NCBI GenBank assembly: GCA_026707285.1
Contig: JAPOXD010000023.1
Coordinates: 215,012 to 279,011, forward strand
Source: Chloroflexota bacterium
GTDB lineage: Bacteria > Chloroflexota > UBA11872
Reading direction: 5' to 3'
Length of the DNA stretch: 64,000 nt
This document shows, one piece after another, positions 52,524-60,644 of this stretch. The translations under genes were made by a program, and so were the position numbers. The first letter of the stretch is position 1. Every line of letters begins with the position of its first letter. Under the pieces are notes generated by a model. The model was not told the DNA's origin, ran no database searches, and saw only the letters and a list, made by a program, of their open reading frames with translations.

Positions 52524-53285
52524 TTACGGCTTGGTCGCCACCGCGATTAGGCGGTCGCCTTCGCCGTCGTAGGGATCGAGGGCCCAGCTGCCGTAGGTTT
52601 CGATCCGCTCGAATCCGGCGCACCGCAGGGCCAGTTCCAACTCGAATCGATGCACGTAGCGCAGGGGCATGCGGCTCACGCGTCGCTGCACGTGGCCGTC
52701 GTCATCGAGCGCGTCGTAGATGTGCAGCGCGTCAATGCGCTGCGCGCCGGGGTCGACCTCCCACGAGACGAAATGCGTGACCGTCGTTCCCTCGGCGTCC
52801 GTAAAGCTGCCTTGGGTCCGGAGCAGGCCGTCCCACGCCGCCAGCCGGTCGAGCGTGGGATTGAAGACGTCAACCGCCAGGATTCCGCCCGGCTCGAGCA
52901 CGTCCTTCACACCTTCCAGCGTGTCGAGCTGATCCTGCGTCGACCCCAGGTGCAGGAATGAATCCAGCGCGCAGAACACCGCGTCGAATCTGACGCTCGA
53001 CGACACGCGCCGCATGTCGCCCTGCTCGAGAACGATCTCGAGACCGCGCTCCTCCGCGCGTCGGCGGGCGATGGCGAGGAGCGCCGCCGACGCGTCGATG
53101 CCGTATACCGCGAATCCGGCCGTCGCCAGCGCCGTGCCCACGCGCGCGGTGCCGCACGCCAGGTCCAGAACCGATCCGCCGGCGCGCTCCGCCAGGTGGC
53201 CGTACATCGGGAGATCGTCGTCCCAGTCGTCATGCTCGGCGGCGTAATGCTCGGCAATGGCCGCGTAAGGATCGGGCGTGCTCAC
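52524..53285 (-). CDS. Class I SAM-dependent methyltransferase
   Basis: A 253-residue methyltransferase. SVLDLACGTARVGTALATAG is motif I (about 38-57), GIDASAALLAIARRRAEERG motif post-I, and RFDAVFCALDSFLHLGST plus LEPGGILAVDVFNPTL are motifs II/III. The rest (HFVSWEVDPGAQRIDALHIY) is the small beta-rich cap of the small-molecule type. Starts at GTG 53285, overlapping the stop of the membrane-protein gene (GTGA); the frame extends upstream as a shadow. Last gene of the SbcD/SbcC-like operon. Substrate unknown; a link to DNA is not implied by sequence. Confidence 0.86.
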   Translation of the reverse strand: MSTPDPYAAIAEHYAAEHDDWDDDLPMYGHLAERAGGSVLDLACGTARVGTALATAGFAVYGIDASAALLAIARRRAEERGLEIVLEQGDMRRVSSSVRFDAVFCALDSFLHLGSTQDQLDTLEGVKDVLEPGGILAVDVFNPTLDRLAAWDGLLRTQGSFTDAEGTTVTHFVSWEVDPGAQRIDALHIYDALDDDGHVQRRVSRMPLRYVHRFELELALRCAGFERIETYGSWALDPYDGEGDRLIAVATKP

Positions 53286-53926
53286 CGGCCAATGGGCATG
53301 CGCCGGATGAGCAACTCGGCGCTGATGACGACCAGGACAATCAGAATCACCGCCGCCGGTGTGGCCACGCTGTTCACCGCCGCGGTCGCCACCGCCAGTG
53401 CGCCCACGGCGACGAGGACGGCCTGCCGGGTGACGGTCACCGCGGGCGGCCGCGGCGCCGAGGCTTCGTCGCCGGTTCGCAGCCAGGCGCCGATGGCCCA
53501 GGCGAAGAAAAAGGCGCCGAAGCCGGACAAGGCCACGAAGGCCAAAACGTTTTCGGTTCGGTCCGGCGACGTGAAGACCAGCACGTAGCCCAGCAGCGCC
53601 AGCGTGACCAGCCCACCCAGCCACATGAGGCTGGAGGTGACGCGCGTGAAATCGCGCGCGGCGCGCGGGCCGGTGCTGCGCGGGCGGTAGCCGCGCGGGG
53701 CCGGAGTCGCGAGTTCAAGCGTGGACGGCGGCGTGCCGGTGTCCTTCGTAGCGGGCGCCTTGACTGCGGACTTGGCAGCGGACGGCCCGGCGCTGGGCTT
53801 CGACTCGGGCTTGGGCTCGGGCTTCGACTTGGGCTTGGGCTTGGGCGCCTTCGCGGCCGGTCGTGCCTTGGCATCCTCGGCAGCCGGCGGCGCCTCCCGC
53901 CGGATGACGAGCGAACCCTCAGCCAA
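53282..53926 (-). CDS. Membrane protein with Lys/Pro-rich N-terminal arm
   Basis: A 214-residue protein. Residues ~10-80 are a low-complexity arm of Lys-Pro-Lys/Ala repeats (KPKPKSKPEPKPESKPS), likely extended and basic. The C-terminal ~110 residues hold four hydrophobic helices, starting with VTSSLMWLGGLVTLALLGYV and ending with VILIVLVVISAELLIRRMP. No family recognised. The start is ambiguous: TTG 53926 overlaps the SbcC-like stop (53919) by 8 bases, which fits the operon style. A basic arm facing the cytoplasm next to a DNA-repair-like pair suggests membrane anchoring, but that is speculation. Confidence 0.55.
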   Translation of the reverse strand: MAEGSLVIRREAPPAAEDAKARPAAKAPKPKPKSKPEPKPESKPSAGPSAAKSAVKAPATKDTGTPPSTLELATPAPRGYRPRSTGPRAARDFTRVTSSLMWLGGLVTLALLGYVLVFTSPDRTENVLAFVALSGFGAFFFAWAIGAWLRTGDEASAPRPPAVTVTRQAVLVAVGALAVATAAVNSVATPAAVILIVLVVISAELLIRRMPIGR

Positions 53927-56924
53927 CGGCCTTGAGCCAGCGGGCGTTGGCCGCTTCGTCCGGCGACGGCGCCGACGCGCCGTCAACGATGTCCGCCACA
54001 CGGTCGAATCCCGCATGGGTCAATCCGCCCGGCGCCGACGTGGCGATGACCTGCGGAAAGTACTGCTGGAAGTCGCCGTGGGGCAGCGCCTCGAGCACGG
54101 GCGCCACGGCTTCGACATCGGCCGCGTCAAGCCAGAGGAACGCGGGCGCAAAGGGCGCGTCGTGGGGGCGGACGGCACTGAGGAAGGCCACGCCTACGGC
54201 GAGCTCGATCCGGTCGCGCAATGCGTCGGCGACCTGCCCGAGCGGCTTCCAGGCTTCAGGGGCCTCGTCCCAGACATGCACCGCCTGGTCCTGGGAAATC
54301 CGAACGTCCCAGTACGTCCCGCCGCTCACCCGGCCAATGATCCGGCGCAAGGCCGCCTCCGTGGACTGCCGGACGCCGCCGGCCAGCGCGTCGAGCGCGT
54401 GGGTCATCAGGCGCGCCGCGGCGGCGCGCACCTGGCGCCGGTCGACGAGGTCATCGAGCGCCGCGCGCGCCGCATCCAGATCGACGTCGTGGCGCACAGC
54501 GCCGGTGCGGAGCTCCAACTGTCGAATCTGCGCGTCGAACTCCCGTCGCGCCGCTCGGGCCCGCTGCATCCGTCGGCGAGCGCCGCCCGGGTCTTCCAAA
54601 CGGTCCTGGTCCAGGTCGGGGAAAACTGCCCGAACTTCCGAAGCGGTCGGCGTATCGTCGACGTGCGCGCCCGCCGCTCGCACGGCACCGGCCAGCTCCG
54701 TGGTCGCCCGCGCGACGCCGCCCTGCGCGACCCGCGCGGTGTCAGAGGCCTCGGTCACGCCCGCGGCTGCCCGCAATTCGCCCACCGCGGCCACGACGTC
54801 CGCCAGGGCGGCCAGTCCGTCGAGGCGGCCTATGGCTTCGTCCGGCGGTTGGCCCCGCGGCAAGCCGGCGTCGGCGGCCACCAGCGCGTCGATGGCCTGG
54901 CCGATTCCCGGCAATGCCTTCTCGGCGGCGTGGAGCTTCCAGACCGCGCGCTGCCGGCCCGCCTCGAGGTCGGATCCCCGGTCCAGGCGCTCTTGCATGG
55001 CGTGCAGCTCGCGCCGCTGGGCGTCGCGGGCGTTGACCAGCGCCGGGTGGTCGTCCGGCAGATCGAGGGAGCGCGCCAACTCCGCCGCATGCCCCCGGGC
55101 GCGCCCGCTGGACTCGATCTGGCTGCGCAGCTCTGCTTCGGCGGCCGCCGCGCGCTCCTCGACGCCGGAGCGTTCCAGCGCGTCGACGCGGGCGCGCAAC
55201 CGGTGCACCTCGCGCTCGGCGTGGGTCAACTCGCGCTGGGTGCGGGCGCACTCGGATTCGAGGTCGTCGGTGGAGACCGACCGGTCACCGTCGGCAATCC
55301 GGCGCAATCGCGCGGTGGCGCTGTCACGCAAGATGCGCGCGCGCTCGGGTGATACGGGGATTTCGAGGCCGAGGCGCTCCAGCTCCTTCTCGACTGCGGC
55401 GCGCTGCTTGCGACTGACGGCCAGGCGGGCGGAGTGTTGCTCGCTGTCGCGTTGGTCGTGGTCAAGCTCGGCCAGCTGGTCCAGAAGCTCTTCCTCGTGG
55501 GCGTGGTCGGTGCGCTGGCTCCACAGCGACCAGGCACCTGCGGCCACGCCGGCGACGACCATGGCCATGCCCAGCACGGCCAGCGGCCCCGTGCCGGAGA
55601 AGCCGATGGTCGCCAGGACGATGCCGAAAGCGACGCCGACGGCCGCCAGCATCAGGCGGTTTCGGCGCCGCTGGGCTTCGATGGCCAGCGACCGTAGGTC
55701 CTGCCTGATGCGAGTGGTTTCGCGCGTGAGCTCAGAGGGGTCTACTTCGTCGCCCGCATGCTCGGGCTCGGCATGGAGGATGTCGCTGAGCCGGCCCCAC
55801 AGGCGGTGCGCGGCCGGGAGGTGCTCGTCTTCGTGGGCGCGTTTGCGCAGCGTACGGGCGCGCTCGGCGCCGGCCTGGGCCTTGGCCTGCACGACCTCGG
55901 CCTCGACCAGATTTGAGCGAGCCTGGCGGAGCTCATGGGCGGTCGTTTGGTGGTTGTCGCGCTTGGCACGGGCGCGGTCGGCGGCTTCCGATGCCGCGGC
56001 GCCCGCGGTGGCGGCGTCGCAGGCTTGGTCGAGGGCCGCCAGTCGCTCGGCGCCGGTCCGGGCGCGCTGCGCCAAGGACGCGAGATCGCCCAGCCGGACA
56101 TCCAATCGCCCGATGTGCTCCCGCGCGCGGGCGGTTTCCGCGGCGCACCGCGCGTGATCCGCCCAGAGCGAGGCAAGCTCGCGGTAAGTGGCCAGGCGGT
56201 CGCGCTCGTCTAGGAATTGCCCGCGCAGCACGCGGTGGCGGCGCTCGGCGGCGTCGGCCTCCGCCGCGCGCTCCGATGCCGCGGTGAGCGCCTGCAAGGC
56301 CTGGCGCACGCGCCAGCGCTGCAGCGCGCGGTCCAGCCGGTCGATCTCGTCCTCGTTGGCCGACGCCCGTGCCACCGCCTGCGCCAGCTCGACACGCGCC
56401 CGCGCCACGGCCTCTTCCTCGAGGTGCGCCGGGCTTTCGGCGAACTCGACTTCCATTTCCTGGATGCGCCGCTCGCCGAGCAAACGGCGCAGCAGCGCTC
56501 GAATCTCGGCGGCCGGCGGCAATTCGGAACGGGGCTCCGGCCGCACCAGCAATTCCAGCGTCGCTTGATCGAGTCCCAGCATCCGGTCGAGCGCCGCGCG
56601 TACCTGAGCCTCGCCGTGGATCGGCGTTGAGCGCGGTCCGCGGTTGATGAGCAGCTCCGCCTCGTCGCCGCCGGTGGCGCGCAGGACGCGCCGCACGGTG
56701 AGCGGGCGCCCCCCGGCGGCAAGCGCGCACTCCACCATCGCGCCGTCGGACCGGGCGCGCATACCGTCGGGCGGGCCGTAGAGACAGGTCAACAGCGCTG
56801 TTTGCAAGGCGTGGGCCTGGTCACGCGGAACCGTGATCAGATGATGGCCCTGCGGCCGAAATTCCAAGTCGACGCGGTGCAGCGCGCCAAGCTCACGGAT
56901 CGTCAGCCGCTCCAGGAGAATCAT
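53919..56924 (-). CDS. SbcC/YhaN-like coiled-coil protein with degenerate ATPase motifs
   Basis: A 1001-residue SMC-type protein. N-terminal lobe MILLERLTIRELGALHRVDL matches the SbcC/YhaN start, but at the Walker A position (about 31-42) it reads TVPRDQAHALQT, lacking GxxxxGK[ST]. Long coiled coils follow (about 160-410 and 470-870), split by two membrane helices at about 424-442 and 447-467, as in the YhaN group. The C-terminal lobe lacks an LSGG signature (LGQVADALRDRIEL near 895-908) and at Walker B reads FLWLDAADVEAV (about 929-940), with no DE. So the fold is recognisable but ATP hydrolysis looks lost. ATG overlaps the SbcD-like stop (ATGA). Confidence 0.8.
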   Translation of the reverse strand: MILLERLTIRELGALHRVDLEFRPQGHHLITVPRDQAHALQTALLTCLYGPPDGMRARSDGAMVECALAAGGRPLTVRRVLRATGGDEAELLINRGPRSTPIHGEAQVRAALDRMLGLDQATLELLVRPEPRSELPPAAEIRALLRRLLGERRIQEMEVEFAESPAHLEEEAVARARVELAQAVARASANEDEIDRLDRALQRWRVRQALQALTAASERAAEADAAERRHRVLRGQFLDERDRLATYRELASLWADHARCAAETARAREHIGRLDVRLGDLASLAQRARTGAERLAALDQACDAATAGAAASEAADRARAKRDNHQTTAHELRQARSNLVEAEVVQAKAQAGAERARTLRKRAHEDEHLPAAHRLWGRLSDILHAEPEHAGDEVDPSELTRETTRIRQDLRSLAIEAQRRRNRLMLAAVGVAFGIVLATIGFSGTGPLAVLGMAMVVAGVAAGAWSLWSQRTDHAHEEELLDQLAELDHDQRDSEQHSARLAVSRKQRAAVEKELERLGLEIPVSPERARILRDSATARLRRIADGDRSVSTDDLESECARTQRELTHAEREVHRLRARVDALERSGVEERAAAAEAELRSQIESSGRARGHAAELARSLDLPDDHPALVNARDAQRRELHAMQERLDRGSDLEAGRQRAVWKLHAAEKALPGIGQAIDALVAADAGLPRGQPPDEAIGRLDGLAALADVVAAVGELRAAAGVTEASDTARVAQGGVARATTELAGAVRAAGAHVDDTPTASEVRAVFPDLDQDRLEDPGGARRRMQRARAARREFDAQIRQLELRTGAVRHDVDLDAARAALDDLVDRRQVRAAAARLMTHALDALAGGVRQSTEAALRRIIGRVSGGTYWDVRISQDQAVHVWDEAPEAWKPLGQVADALRDRIELAVGVAFLSAVRPHDAPFAPAFLWLDAADVEAVAPVLEALPHGDFQQYFPQVIATSAPGGLTHAGFDRVADIVDGASAPSPDEAANARWLKAVG

Positions 56925-58039
56925 GCGACGCGGCTTTCGGCGCGTCGCCGAAATCCATCGACGACCAACCGGCGCGCCCGTGCGACGGTGTCCGCGTCGT
57001 CCGCCGGCGCGGCGCCGGCAGTCAACTGCTCGGCCGCCCGCCGCACTTCCACCACGAACGAACGCGTTGGGCTCGCGTCGGCCGGCGCAGTTGTTATGTC
57101 GAGTTGTGACAGGTCAAGGTGTACCAGCGTGCCGTCGGCGGATGCCTGGCGGCTCAGATCGGCAACCCGGCAGCGATGCCACAGCTCGCGCGAGAACTCT
57201 CCCACGAATTCAAGCGTCACCAGCGGGGCGTTTCCAATGAGCGGCGTCACTCGCTCCCGAATGACTCCGTCAGAGTCGCGGTCGGCCAGCTCCCCCGCGG
57301 TGAAGGTGACGACGACGGGCGCGACGCCCGCAAGCTCGCGAAACTCCGCGGCGATCACGCCGCCCTGATCCAGATCCACCAGGGCGAACCCCGCCTCCGG
57401 GCGACGCTCGGCCACCGCGGGCGCGGACCACCCGGGGCAAATCAGGAAGACACTTTCGAGTTGACGCTGGCCGGGATCGGGCCGGTTGCCGAGGACGATG
57501 ACGTCGGCGGCCATGGCCTCTGGGCGCTGCAGCGCGTCCGATTCGCCGGTCAGCGCGATGCGGAGCGTTGCATGGTGAGGCGCGGGATCGGCATGGCCGA
57601 ACGCCGAAGGCGCGCCAACTTCGAGCACTACGCCGGCAATGTCGACGGTCCGGCTCCGAATGCCGCCGTCGGACCGCACGCCAGCCACGAGCCCAAGCTC
57701 TTCGAGGAAGGCAATGCCGGTGCTGTCAGCCGCGGGATTGTCGGCCTCGTCCAGGGCGATGGCCACAATTCCGGCGTCGCGAGCGCGCCCAAGACACTGG
57801 GAAGCGAAGCGAATGTCGTCGAGTCCCGGCTCCGACCGCGCGAACAGGCCGCCCGCGATGAGCATGAGGTCAGCGTCGACGGCGATTGCCTGGTCGACGA
57901 CAGCGGCGAAACTGCGGCGCGAGTGCGCTTGGAAAAGCGCGAGCTGCTCGGCGTTGAGTGATGGAGGCGCGGCCCCAATGAGGTTGCCCGCGGTCAGCAC
58001 GGCACGTATTGATTCGGCCGATCCCCGCAGGAACCGCAT
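56921..58039 (-). CDS. SbcD/YhaO-like protein lacking the phosphoesterase metal ligands
   Basis: A 372-residue homologue of the SbcD/YhaO exonuclease subunit. The helix HSRRSFAAVVDQAIAVDADL and the C-terminal part FALVDLDQGG, EFRELAGVAPVV and LVTLEFVGEF follow the family. But metal-site motifs are replaced: TAGNLIG (16-22) for SDxHLG, LIAGGLFARSEP (60-71) for AGDLFD, ALDEADNP (95-102) for GNHD, ALTGESD (162-168) for the HG block, and VLGNRPDPG (182-190) for GHxH. The nuclease should be inactive. The frame is long, uninterrupted and coupled to the SbcC-like gene, so the protein is probably still used. Confidence 0.78.
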   Translation of the reverse strand: MRFLRGSAESIRAVLTAGNLIGAAPPSLNAEQLALFQAHSRRSFAAVVDQAIAVDADLMLIAGGLFARSEPGLDDIRFASQCLGRARDAGIVAIALDEADNPAADSTGIAFLEELGLVAGVRSDGGIRSRTVDIAGVVLEVGAPSAFGHADPAPHHATLRIALTGESDALQRPEAMAADVIVLGNRPDPGQRQLESVFLICPGWSAPAVAERRPEAGFALVDLDQGGVIAAEFRELAGVAPVVVTFTAGELADRDSDGVIRERVTPLIGNAPLVTLEFVGEFSRELWHRCRVADLSRQASADGTLVHLDLSQLDITTAPADASPTRSFVVEVRRAAEQLTAGAAPADDADTVARARRLVVDGFRRRAESRVA

Positions 58040-58045
58040 ACGCAG

Positions 58046-58651
58046 CTACGCCATCCCCTGCCTCCCAGGTGCGGCGACGAAATGCGCCTGACTTGACAGA
58101 ATATCACCGCCCGATGGCGCCGACCAGATCGATGGCTCCTCAGCCGCTCGGCTGGATGCCAGTTTCAAGCTGATGCCGCACCCGTCCTGGACGTAGGTGC
58201 GGCGTCCGTCCCGGATCATGAGCGTGTGGCCGCGCCAGCGGCGGCGGAAGTGCCGCAACACCAGATCGACGACCGGAAACTGGAAGTGCCACTCGGCGAC
58301 GAGCTGGCGCGGACCGGGTCCGCGCGTGAACCGCAAGTCCCGCCGCGCGGCGTGCACTTCGCGGTAAACCTGATGCCCCCAGCTCAAGGCCAGCTGGGCC
58401 TCGCGCGAACCACGACCCAGCACGAACGAGGCGCCGTGCTCCAGCACCTGGCCAGCCACGGCGCGCAGCACCCGATCGCGATCAGGGGCGGGATGGCGCA
58501 GGGCGTAGCCGTAGAGGCGTTCGAGCCGCGCCAGGCGCCGGCGGTCGCGACGCATCGCCGCCAGGCGCGACCGCACCACCTCCGGTCCGCCGCCGCGTTC
58601 GTCGGCAACCTGCCGCAGCAGGGCAAAGAACGTGTCGGGCACGCGGCTCAT
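58046..58651 (-). CDS. DUF4130-like protein (possible DNA-metabolism family)
   Basis: A 201-residue protein starting at ATG 58651 with GGAGG about six bases upstream. The N-terminus MSRVPDTFFALLRQVADERG is followed by helical SREAQLALSWGHQVYREVHAARRDLRF, then EWHFQFPVVDLVLRHFRRRW and TLMIRDGRRTYVQDG. This late section (V.HE.HAA.DLRF ... PV.DLVLRHFRRRW ... IRDGRR) resembles the C-terminal part of the DUF4130/TIGR03915 family of predicted DNA-metabolism proteins. The match is by eye and only moderately certain. It is 6 bases before the SbcD-like gene on the same strand and is the first gene of the operon. Confidence 0.5.
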   Translation of the reverse strand: MSRVPDTFFALLRQVADERGGGPEVVRSRLAAMRRDRRRLARLERLYGYALRHPAPDRDRVLRAVAGQVLEHGASFVLGRGSREAQLALSWGHQVYREVHAARRDLRFTRGPGPRQLVAEWHFQFPVVDLVLRHFRRRWRGHTLMIRDGRRTYVQDGCGISLKLASSRAAEEPSIWSAPSGGDILSSQAHFVAAPGRQGMA

Positions 58652-58901
58652 GCTGGCCTCCAATCGAATTCGGCGCTCACGCTTGGGGACGTGTCCAGCA
58701 CCGATTTCATAACTACGCACGTGGTCGACGAACCAGAGTCATGCCGGCGGTCCCCCTCACCCCAACCCATTGCCACGGAAGACGCTTGCAGAATCCAGCC
58801 GGAGTTGGGGACAACCGGGCGCATCCGTTCCGCCGTCGGGTTCAGTGAGGGGTGGATTCCCGCGTTCGCGGGAATGACGGAGGGGTTAGGCGACGGTCGC
58901 A
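58652..58901. other. Intergenic region between dinB and the SbcD/SbcC-like operon
   Basis: No gene seen. It contains the palindromic repeat at 58851-58883 (33 bases, GGTGGATTCCCGCGTTCGCG followed by GGAATGACGGAGG). The remainder is the upstream region of the operon beginning at 58651. No GTTC-N7-GTYY box of the type in front of dinB and lexA could be found in it. Confidence 0.6.
58851..58883. repeat. Palindromic repeat, exact inverted copy of 22189-22221
   Basis: All 33 bases match the reverse complement of 22189-22221. Central palindrome ATTCCCGCGTTCGCGGGAAT. Confidence 0.85.
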
Positions 58902-60143
58902 TCATCCGAGCACCTCGTCGCGCCAGGCGTAGCGACTCGAGCTCATGCGCGCCTGGCTGGCGAGCAGCGACGCGGGCGCCAGGACGGCGTCGCCGAATCG
59001 CTGTCGGATCTGGTCCTGCGCTTCGTCCAGCCGCCGTCGCTCCCGCGTCTCCGCCGGCCGCAGCGGCAACTGGCAGTAGTCAAAGCTCTCGAGCGCGGTG
59101 GCGTGAACCCCCACGAGGCGGTAGACATCGTCGGCGCGCGCCACGCGCAGAAACAGCTCGCGAGCCAACGCGAAGATGGCCGCGCCGATATCCACGGCCG
59201 CCCCGACGGTCGTCTGGCGCGTGATGGTGCGGAAGTCGGCGTAGCGCAGCTTGACGCTGATCGTGCGTGCGCGGAGGTGCTTGGCGCGCAGGCGCTGGCC
59301 GACGTGCTCGGCGAGCTGTTGCAGGTAGTCCACCACAACCGTCCGGTCGTCGACGTCGCGGTCGAAGGTGACCTCGTTGCCCACCGAGCGGCGACCGCGC
59401 GCGGGAGTCACGTCCCGCGGGTCGATGCCGCGCGACCGCACGGCGGCCTGGGCGGCGGTTCCGCCAAAGCCGGCGTGGACTCGCTCCGGGTCGGTGCGAG
59501 CCAGGTCACCGATGGCGGTCACGCCATGGCGCTTGAGCTTGGCCGCCGTCTTGGGGCCAATGCCCCAGACCATGCGGACGGGCAGCGGGTCGAGGAAGGC
59601 CGACTCCGCGCCGGGAGAAATGACGCGGCAGCCATCGGGCTTGGCGACCTGGGAAGCGATCTTGGCCACCGACTTCGTGGCCGCCACACCGACGGAGATC
59701 GGGAGGTCTTCGCGTTCACGAACGGTCGTCCGCAGGTGATGCGCGATTTCAGACGGCGTCCCGTAGCGGCGCTCGCAGCCGGTGACGTCGAGGAACGCCT
59801 CATCGAGCGACAGCGGCTCGACGAGCGGGGTATAGGCGCGAAACAGGTCCATGACCCGGCTCGACACCTCGGCGTAGAGGTCCATGCGTCCGGAGACGAA
59901 CTCGGCCTGCGGGCAGCGGCGGGCGGCCTGGCGCGAGGGCATGGCCGACCGCACGCCGAACGCCCGCGCTTCATAGGAGGCCGCCGTGACCACGCCGCGT
60001 CCGTCGCGCGAGCCGCCGACGATTACGGGCTTGCCCCGCAACTCCGGCCGCTCGCGCTGCTCGACGGCGGCATAGAAGGCATCCATGTCGGCGTGCATGA
60101 CCACCCGGTGACCATTCCAGGCGGCTGAGCCGAGATCCTGCAT
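58902..60143 (-). CDS. dinB: DNA polymerase IV (Y family)
   Basis: A 413-residue translesion polymerase. Palm metal motifs: VVMHADMDAFYAAVEQRERP (first Asp) and PLSLDEAFLDVTG (Asp-Glu). Fingers YEARAFGVRSAMPS follow, then the helix-hairpin-helix MVWGIGPKTAAKLKRHG and the little-finger ISVKLRYADFRTITRQTT. Length is normal for DinB. ATG 60143 is the first start; a later ATG (60098) would begin at MHADMDAF. It is preceded by tandem GTTC-N7 boxes and a TTGTTC-17-TACTAT promoter at 60174-60211, suggesting LexA control. Confidence 0.95.
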   Translation of the reverse strand: MQDLGSAAWNGHRVVMHADMDAFYAAVEQRERPELRGKPVIVGGSRDGRGVVTAASYEARAFGVRSAMPSRQAARRCPQAEFVSGRMDLYAEVSSRVMDLFRAYTPLVEPLSLDEAFLDVTGCERRYGTPSEIAHHLRTTVREREDLPISVGVAATKSVAKIASQVAKPDGCRVISPGAESAFLDPLPVRMVWGIGPKTAAKLKRHGVTAIGDLARTDPERVHAGFGGTAAQAAVRSRGIDPRDVTPARGRRSVGNEVTFDRDVDDRTVVVDYLQQLAEHVGQRLRAKHLRARTISVKLRYADFRTITRQTTVGAAVDIGAAIFALARELFLRVARADDVYRLVGVHATALESFDYCQLPLRPAETRERRRLDEAQDQIRQRFGDAVLAPASLLASQARMSSSRYAWRDEVLG

Positions 60144-60173
60144 GTGCGCGTCGACTGCGGTCGGTGTGCGGCG

Positions 60174-60202
60174 ATAGTACCAGACAAATACCGAACGAAC
60201 AA
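60174..60202 (-). promoter_or_regulatory. Candidate dinB promoter
   Basis: On the minus strand, TTGTTC (60202-60197) and TACTAT (60179-60174) with a 17-base spacer. The spacer is filled by one of the GTTC boxes, so a repressor bound there would cover the promoter. The leader to the ATG at 60143 would be about 25 bases. Confidence 0.5.
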
Positions 60203-60211
60203 ATAGCGAAC
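60182..60211 (-). promoter_or_regulatory. Two tandem 15-base boxes in front of dinB (candidate LexA operator)
   Basis: Minus-strand boxes GTTCGCTATTTGTTC (60211-60197) and GTTCGGTATTTGTCT (60196-60182) abut head to tail. The first matches the GTTC-N7-GTTC direct-repeat form known for LexA of alphaproteobacteria; the second ends GTCT. The same form occurs before lexA at 61324-61338. Confidence 0.55.
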
Positions 60212-60280
60212 AGGCGGGCGGCGCGGCACGGCGCCGCCGGGGTTGAACTCCGGCCGTCGCCGATATGGCGGCCGGGGAAT

Positions 60281-60320
60281 CCCCTCACCCCGGCCCTCTC
60301 CCCGTGGGAGAGGGAGCGGA
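60281..60320. repeat. CCCTCACCC...GGGAGAGGG repeat
   Basis: Arms CCCTCTCCC and GGGAGAGGG around CGT, preceded by CCCCTCACCCCGG. A second copy is at 60588-60627 and a related unit at 34737-34778. Confidence 0.8.
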
Positions 60321-60375
60321 CAGAGCCGACGGCGCGGCCCCCGTCCCCGTATGGGGCAATTGCGTGGCCGCGAAC

Positions 60376-60400
60376 GGGCGGGTCTGAGACCCGCCCCTAC
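60376..60400. repeat. GGGCGGGTCTGAGACCCGCC-CCTAC palindrome
   Basis: A near-perfect inverted repeat with the CCTAC foot of the REP family; sister copy at 36487-36511. Confidence 0.8.
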
Positions 60401-60435
60401 TCGATCCCTCCGGCGCGCCCTCAATTCTGGCTGGA

Positions 60436-60464
60436 CTGGATTCCCGCCTTCGCGGGAATGACGG
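60436..60464. repeat. ATTCCCGCCTTCGCGGGAAT palindrome
   Basis: Same family as 22189-22221 and 58851-58883, with TGGATTCCCGCC on the left and GGAATGACGGG on the right. Confidence 0.78.
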
Positions 60465-60523
60465 GCTCAATGGGACCCGCTGCCTGGGTCTGGGTTCGCC
60501 GAGCGGCCGTGCACGGGCATCTG

Positions 60524-60552
60524 AGATTCCTCGCGTGCGCTCGGAATGACGG
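60524..60552. repeat. GATTCCTCGCGTGCGCTCGG-AATGAC unit
   Basis: Right arm of the GTCATTCCGAGC repeat family seen at 22046-22090 and 42187-42271. Confidence 0.7.
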
Positions 60553-60587
60553 ATTGGGGACCGCCATCGACTTACGGCTGCGGCAGT

Positions 60588-60627
60588 CCCCTCACCCTGG
60601 CCCTCTGCCCATGGGAGAGGGAGCGGA
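60588..60627. repeat. CCCTCACCC...GGGAGAGGG repeat, second copy
   Basis: Same arms as 60281-60320 with CCCATGGG in the centre. Followed by the 3' end of lexA. Confidence 0.8.
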
Positions 60628-60644
60628 CATCGTCGGCGCTCGGC

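Larger units (their letters stand above)
60212..60644. other. Noncoding mosaic of five palindromic repeat units
   Basis: A 430-base stretch with no convincing gene. In order: 60281-60320 (CCCCTCACCCCGGCCCTCTC and GGGAGAGGG arm), 60376-60400 (GGGCGGGTCTGAGACCCGCC-CCTAC), 60436-60464 (ATTCCCGCCTTCGCGGGAAT type), 60524-60552 (CTCGGAATGAC type) and 60588-60627 (a second CCCCTCACCCTGGCCCTCTG unit). It separates dinB from lexA. Confidence 0.75.

Noticed and set aside
53932..56157. A 741-codon plus-strand open frame opposite the SbcC-like gene
   Set aside because: Ser/Arg/Ala-rich with no fold-like pattern; the minus frame has heptad coiled coils, a double membrane insert and conserved termini, so the minus strand is coding.
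53919..58039. The possibility that the SbcD/SbcC-like motif losses come from frameshifts or sequencing errors
   Set aside because: The flanking family landmarks remain in frame on both sides of every altered motif, and both frames run without interruption, so point errors cannot explain all the changes.
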